Origin: Pseudeuparius sepicola
Lineage: Eukaryota; Arthropoda; Insecta; Coleoptera; Anthribidae
DNA: 64,000 bases
Assembly (NCBI GenBank): GCA_963920635.1
Contig: OY987301.1
Span: 15,790,501-15,854,500, forward strand
Direction: 5' to 3'
The notes below the pieces were generated by a model that saw nothing but the letters and a program-made list of their open reading frames with translations, was not told the DNA's origin and did no database searches. Below, piece after piece: positions 59,386 through 64,000 of this stretch. Position numbers and translations under genes: made by a program. Position 1 is the first letter of the stretch; each line of letters starts with the position of its first letter.

Positions 59386-60262
59386 CCTTGAATTTCCTTT
59401 TAAGAAAAAGAACCCCTCAATAGAATAAAATGTCACCCACTTATTTGCACTCTTTGCATGGGCCTCCACTTACTACTAGTTTTCCGACAATTTTTTGATC
59501 TCTCTTGAATATTTTCTGTGGATGCCAATGACTGTATTACATAATATTTGATGGCGGAAAAAATTTTCTCCTTTCTCTTTCTTCCTATTTCTGCTTACAA
59601 AGGAGCATGCATTTTTGCCAAGTATAATCATTTATTTTCCTGCCATAAAAGACTAAAGAATGTTTCACTTTGGTCTCCAAAGAAAGCACGGATATATTGC
59701 ACACAAATTTTTAAATAATATCCAAAAACAAATTGTGCAAGCAATGAAGGTGAATTTATAAACTCGACGTTTGCGTTGGCGCTCACTACCACTGCCATTT
59801 GCGTCGAAAAATTCAATCCCAATATTTTACGTGTAACCGTTTATAAACGCCGTCGAACGTTGCCGCCTGTGTCGGATGCCGTCCGAGACAAATCAATTTC
59901 ATCTTTCACGTCCCGCCGTTCGTAGCAATTCGACAGTCCAATAAAAATTAAGTTATAGCTGATATTTCTGGACGCAAATAGAGAGTTTATAAATCCACTT
60001 TAATTGTATATCGTCTCTTTGAAGGATAATTACAGAAGATAATAAAAGTACTACTCATGGTACCAGCAACTTTGCATTTTTATGACAACTCCTACAATAA
60101 AGAAAAAACATATTTATAGCTTACTAACTAAATAAATCAAACAACACCATAGCCTCATAATGTTGTGTGTGTTGCAACACTAAAATCGAATTGCCCGATT
60201 TGATGGACCCACAAAAAGAACAAAAACACATTGTGATCATATAACATCTTTCATTTAGCATT

Positions 60263-60438
60263 TCAATACCTCTTGTAGCTCCTGGAAGAAGCCACAGATG
60301 TATCGGAGTCTGAATCGTTGTCTTTGGTGCTGTTGCGTCTCCCTTTGGAATAGCTCCTGTTTTTAAAAGTTCTTCCTCTTCTTTGAGCACCCATACCTCT
60401 TTGGTATTGACCAACCCCTCGTTGATTATCACGAGTGC
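60263..60438 (-). CDS. Unrecognised RG-rich protein, last coding exon
   Basis: The acceptor TATATTTTAAG precedes a phase-1 exon of 58 codons plus the 2-base completion. It begins GTRDNQRGVGQYQRGMGAQR and continues with RRGRTF and KGRRNS, ends DSDSDTSVASSRSYKRY and stops at TGA (60265-60263). The composition is RG/RGG-like and basic, then acidic Ser/Asp, then basic, as in tails of RNA-binding proteins. No family is recognised. It joins in phase to the exon at 62271-62357. A GTATTG donor just before the stop is possible but weak. A candidate poly(A) signal (AATAAA on the minus strand) lies at 59631-59636, giving a 3' UTR of about 630 nt. Confidence 0.6.
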
Positions 60439-62270
60439 CTTAAAATATATGCTTTTCTTTAGATTTGGACCCAGTGATAAGTGAATTTAGCTTATCTTTT
60501 CACACAGATTAATATCCGTGAGGATAAAAATTAAGTTATTTACCGAAAATGCGATTTAATTGGCGCCTTAAACATTTCGTTGTTTTTCCGCCTTTGGTGA
60601 TAAGATATTATGAAGGAAATAAATAGTTTAATTAAAGACACACTCCTAAAATTAACCAGATGCTCCATGGCTGCTCTTTATTAATAAATGTTACACTAAA
60701 TGATAATAAATGCGCTGCATTCCAATGTTTTTGCCATAGAATCTATTGTTATTGGAGCAAAAAGAGCAAATGGAGGACCAATGCCGAACTCAGCAATTGC
60801 TTTAGATATTGTCACAAAGAGAGCTGTCTTATAAAATCCTACAAAATATACAGGGTGTCCATTTTAAGTAGTTTACCCAAAATATATATTCTAATTTTTG
60901 TCAGAAAAAATCGGCAGTAGGTGCTATCCATAGATATTACGAAATGCCTAGTGGTCCAGGGTCACCTGTGAAACTTATGGTGAAAATGGAAAAAAAAACT
61001 TGTAAATTGACATAACTTGTTATTTCTCGAGATGCAAAAATAAGTTTAGCAGCAAATTAGTTTGCATCACACTATAAAAATCAAATACTTAATTTCATAA
61101 AATGTAGGTACTCTTGGGATAAAAAATTTTAATATCTGGAAAAATGTTAATGATGTCTTTTTTATAAAGCAAAATGTCCAATCATTTAATTTTATGTTTC
61201 ATACTTTCCGGTTCTGTATTTACTATAAAAATTGAAGAAAACATATTGGTAATATTACCAATTAAATATATATTTAATTTAATATTTGTGGATGACATAA
61301 GATCTAGCTACTCATCCAAATATATAATAATAATTATTGATTGTGCACTTACATTGTAGGATAGTAGGCTATCAAAACTTAAAAATGAAGTTGTTTACAT
61401 AGCCCATTTAGTCGAATGTCGAATAGCTAATCCAGAATTGTTATTTTAAATAATAAAAAAAATGTTTAACTTGTAATCATTGCTTTCAGTTTCAGTTATG
61501 AAAATAAATTAGAAATGCTTAATATTTTCAGATTAACAATAATTTAGCATAGGTAGCACTTAACAGGTACTGCCTTAGTAATTCTAAAACAGAAAATAAT
61601 AACAAAAATCCTACTATTACAATAAAGGGATAGAACACCTCATTAGGTGGTCACAACAAATAATAATACCACATTCTTCAGCATTTAATCTTCATTTTGA
61701 GGAAGTAAACTTTCCTTCATTATTAACACCATGGTTATAATGCCCTTGTACATAGTAGTAGGTATATTTTATTTACAACCATGTATGTAATGTTGACATT
61801 TCTGACTTTTTAGAAGTTTGAAAGTGTCAATTTTTTTTGACTTTTACTTCCCGATCTCCCGCCCGGGTGGAAAGTTTACTTTCCACCTCGGTGTGTAATA
61901 AACTATTACAATTGTAAATACAGGATAAACTGTCAAGTGTGACACAAATTAAATGGGACATTTTGACATTTTGTTTCGGGACTAGTACCGGGAGTTAAAA
62001 TTTAGGACCAAAGTCCCAAATACATTTATAGTCCCAGGATTTGGGAAACCTAGTCATAGTGCTCGAAAGCTCAAATTTTTCTGAACATTTTCTATTAAAG
62101 CCATTTTTTTCTTTATCTTCTTTCAATAAAAAGTTATTCTTCAAAAACACATTAAAATATAAATTGGATGTCACTGGCCCCAATTTTTCCTGACAAAAAT
62201 TAGCCGAGTATTTTGGTTCACCTAAAATAGACACCTAGTATACCCAGTTTTTATTTATCTTTTCACTCAC
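60439..62270 (-). other. Intron of the RG-rich protein gene
   Basis: This runs between donor GTGAGT at 62270 and acceptor at 60439. It is AT-rich. A lone TACAGGGTGTCCATTTTAAG end at 60849-60868 has no mirror, and a short inverted pair GGAAAGTTTACTTTCC lies at 61870-61885. No further exon is seen. Confidence 0.55.
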
Positions 62271-62357
62271 CTTGTTGATTATTGTTTGAATGGTTTGAAT
62301 GTGGTTGTTGTGGATAGTGATGGCCAGCTGGATAATGGTGGCCTCCCCGATATCCAC
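62271..62357 (-). CDS. Unrecognised His/Gly/Gln-rich protein, penultimate exon
   Basis: This 87-nt exon is bounded by acceptor TTGACACAG and donor GTGAGT, phase 1 at both ends. It encodes GYRGGHHYPAGHHYP, then a QQPHSNHSNNNQQ run, and leaves one G that completes Gly at the start of the next exon. Low-complexity His/Asn/Gln composition fits a disordered tail. Upstream exons lie beyond the right edge. Both splice sites are good and the frame is open only in this phase, so the exon call is firmer than any functional guess. Confidence 0.7.
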
Positions 62358-62556
62358 CTGTGTCAAGATTATTTTATTATACAAAGTGTAACTCAAGTAC
62401 GTTAAAAAATGTCAAAGAAGTTTTTTCTTATGGGTGTCATATCAGATTTTTTGCATATCTGAATAGAAACAGGTACTTCTAGATTCCTCTTCGGCTTTAA
62501 TAAACCAAAAGAGAATTTTGAGCTGTATGCACAAGGGGATTCACCATTATATGACA

Positions 62557-63181
62557 TATACAGGGTGTCCCATTTATGTTAAAAAAACGTACCATAACAG
62601 GAAAGTTTCCTATGAACTTTCTTATGTATAATTTTCTTTTTAAAGTACAAAGTGGTTGGGATTCGGGGTCGTAAAAAAAGGGCAGCATAAAATTAAATCA
62701 TCTCTTCACCAACGTTTCGGTTGATATACAACCATCTTCAGGGTTCAAGATATTCTTTTACTTGTCACAATAAAACAATAATAATAGACAGGACTGAAGT
62801 AGATATTAAAGCTAGACAAACTAATCAAGTACATGAGTTCTATTTTATTATTTGTCTTGAAAGCGAAAAGCAAATTGACAAGACAAATAATAAAATAACT
62901 CATGTACTTGATTAGTTTGTCTAGCTTTAATATCTACTTCAGTCCTGTCTATTATTATTGTTTCATTGTGACAAGTAAAAGAATATCTTTAACCCTGAAG
63001 ATGGTTGTATATCAGCCGAAAAGTTGAAGACATGATTTAATTTTATGCTGCCCTTTTTTTTACGACCCCGAATCCCAACCACTTTGTACTTTAAAAACCA
63101 AATTTGGGTCACGAAATATATTAATATTTTTTTTCTAGGTCGAAAAATTTGAAACTTATGGGGTGTCGAATCTTCCGGGAA
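62557..63181. mobile_element. Foldback built from Penelope-type terminal sequence
   Basis: The inverted arms at 62641 to about 62860 and about 62880 to 63094 (AAAGTACAAAGTGGTTGGGA and mirror) meet in a CAATTGACAAGACAAATAAT-rich centre. The outer left end is TATACAGGGTGTCCCATTT. Each arm contains CCCTGAAGATGGTTGTATAT, followed on the left arm by a hammerhead-like continuation. This is typical of 3' parts of some Penelope-like elements. Confidence 0.6.
62708..62744 (-). ncRNA. Second hammerhead-like motif
   Basis: On the minus strand: ACC (stem I), CTGAAGA, one extra T, stem II GGTTG-TATAT-CAACC, GAAA, CGTT, then GGT pairing with ACC. The order fits a hammerhead with almost no stem III and a GTT triplet at the cleavage position, weaker than GTC. 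The mirror copy near 62984-63020 has lost the GAAA box context (GAAAAGTTG). Confidence 0.45.
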
Positions 63182-64000
63182 CACCCCCGCCGAGATTAAA
63201 CAGGGTGTCTACCAAATTGAGTTTTTAAAATTCCCTGACTTTTCCAGGTTTTCCCTGACCAAAAAGCAAAAAATTCCCTGACTAATACCTACCTACTGAG
63301 ATAAATATGCGAATTTGAATAAAATGGAAGAGTCAACAGTGCTTACTAACAAAAAAAATTCAAAAGCGGACTATTAGTTTTAGTGATGTCATCTGACATT
63401 AATTAAATAAATGTGCAAATTATGTGCTATTATGTTTTCGAAGAAAGTTATAAAGTGGCTTGGAATTTCAACTTTTTGGCAGAAACTGTTGCTAACGAGG
63501 TTAATAAAGTACAGTATAAATTGGCACCCCCCGTAACTTGCTAGTGTCTGAGGCTAGAAAAAAAGTTTTGTTACAAAAGTTTTAGATTCTAATGCAACGT
63601 TTTTTGTGACGCTATTTGACCTTATACAGTGTGTTCTAGAAAGCCGTGGCAAACATAACTTTTGTTTTTTTAAATGGAACGCCTTGTATATTTTCTACGC
63701 ATTTTTCCGATTCCAATTAAGCATGTATGTTATATGTTCGCTCCAACCGTTCGTTCAGAACAGCCCTTTTTGAGAGGGATTACTCCTTGGGTCATAGGTT
63801 GCCATGGAAGAAAATACAAAGGCCAAAAATGACAGTTTGCAAGTATATTCACGCGTTGGAAAACAAAATGGGCTATTTTAAGTTTTCAGAGAAAATTAAG
63901 AATGGAAATTGAGAGAAATGAGAAATTTTAAATAAAAGAAATTTTAAATAATAAATGACATAATAAACTTCGTTGGATTTATTGTTCGAAATTTAATTTT
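63182..64000. other. Right-edge stretch, repeat fragments, no exon seen
   Basis: 63200-63290 contains an ACAGGGTGTCTACC end and repeated AATTCCCTGACTTTTCCAGG and TTTTCCCTGACC blocks, a short dispersed repeat. 63626-63690 has ACAGTGTGTTCTAGAAAGCC and GAACGCCTTGTATATTTTC, fragments of foldback termini. The plus-strand frame at 63727-63912 has no recognisable domain. Confidence 0.4.

Overview
This window is animal nuclear DNA, most likely from an insect. Coding density is very low, the sequence is AT-rich, and exons have canonical GT-AG borders. Much of the rest is mobile DNA typical of insects: non-LTR, Penelope-like, hAT, MULE and Tc1/mariner remnants, plus many long inverted-repeat (foldback) elements ending in ACAGGGTG / CACCCTGT next to TA. 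The order cannot be fixed from sequence alone. A BAMBI gene argues against Drosophila, which is reported to lack one.

Two host genes can be supported, both on the minus strand. (1) A BAMBI-like BMP/activin pseudoreceptor. Exon 1 (40671 to 40515) encodes an initiator Met, a signal peptide and a phase-1 splice donor. Exon 2 (5547 to 5373) encodes the first part of the cysteine-rich ectodomain and joins exon 1 in perfect phase across an intron of about 35 kb. Later exons lie beyond the left edge. (2) The C-terminal two exons (62357-62271 and 60438-60263) of an unrecognised protein rich in Gly, Arg, His and Gln. Its tail is RG-rich and it ends at a TGA, and the rest lies beyond the right edge. 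A possible small secreted protein sits at 47191-47433 on the plus strand.

Layout. 1-5.3 kb: nested foldbacks. 5.4 kb: BAMBI exon 2. 6.7-40.5 kb: the BAMBI intron, holding foldbacks (6.7, 8.5, 8.9, 14.1, 16.2, 19.7, 28, 30.8, 34.1 and 36.4 kb), a Tc1/mariner-type pseudogene (11.7-12.6), an R2-type retrotransposon 3' fragment (22.0-22.9), a tRNA-like gene inside perfect inverted repeats (23.3-23.5), a Penelope-like fragment with a hammerhead-ribozyme-like 3' region (39.6-40.2), and several GC-rich non-repeat islands that look like candidate enhancers. 40.7-41.3 kb: BAMBI promoter side. 41.9-44.7 kb: a MULE/FLYWCH element and a hAT element side by side. 47-59 kb: more repeats, a higher-order tandem array and a LINE 3' end. 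60.2-62.4 kb: the 3' exons of the upstream gene. 62.6-63.1 kb: a foldback with a second hammerhead-like motif.

The sequence features that most need follow-up are four. At least six foldbacks carry a second CAGGG motif at mirror-symmetric internal positions. A tRNA-like gene is framed by 28-bp perfect inverted repeats. Hammerhead-like motifs lie at Penelope-type termini. The giant BAMBI intron has a GC-rich island with a paired TGGCGCC motif of the kind read by BMP-pathway factors. All protein identities rest on motif recognition by eye, and no database search was run.
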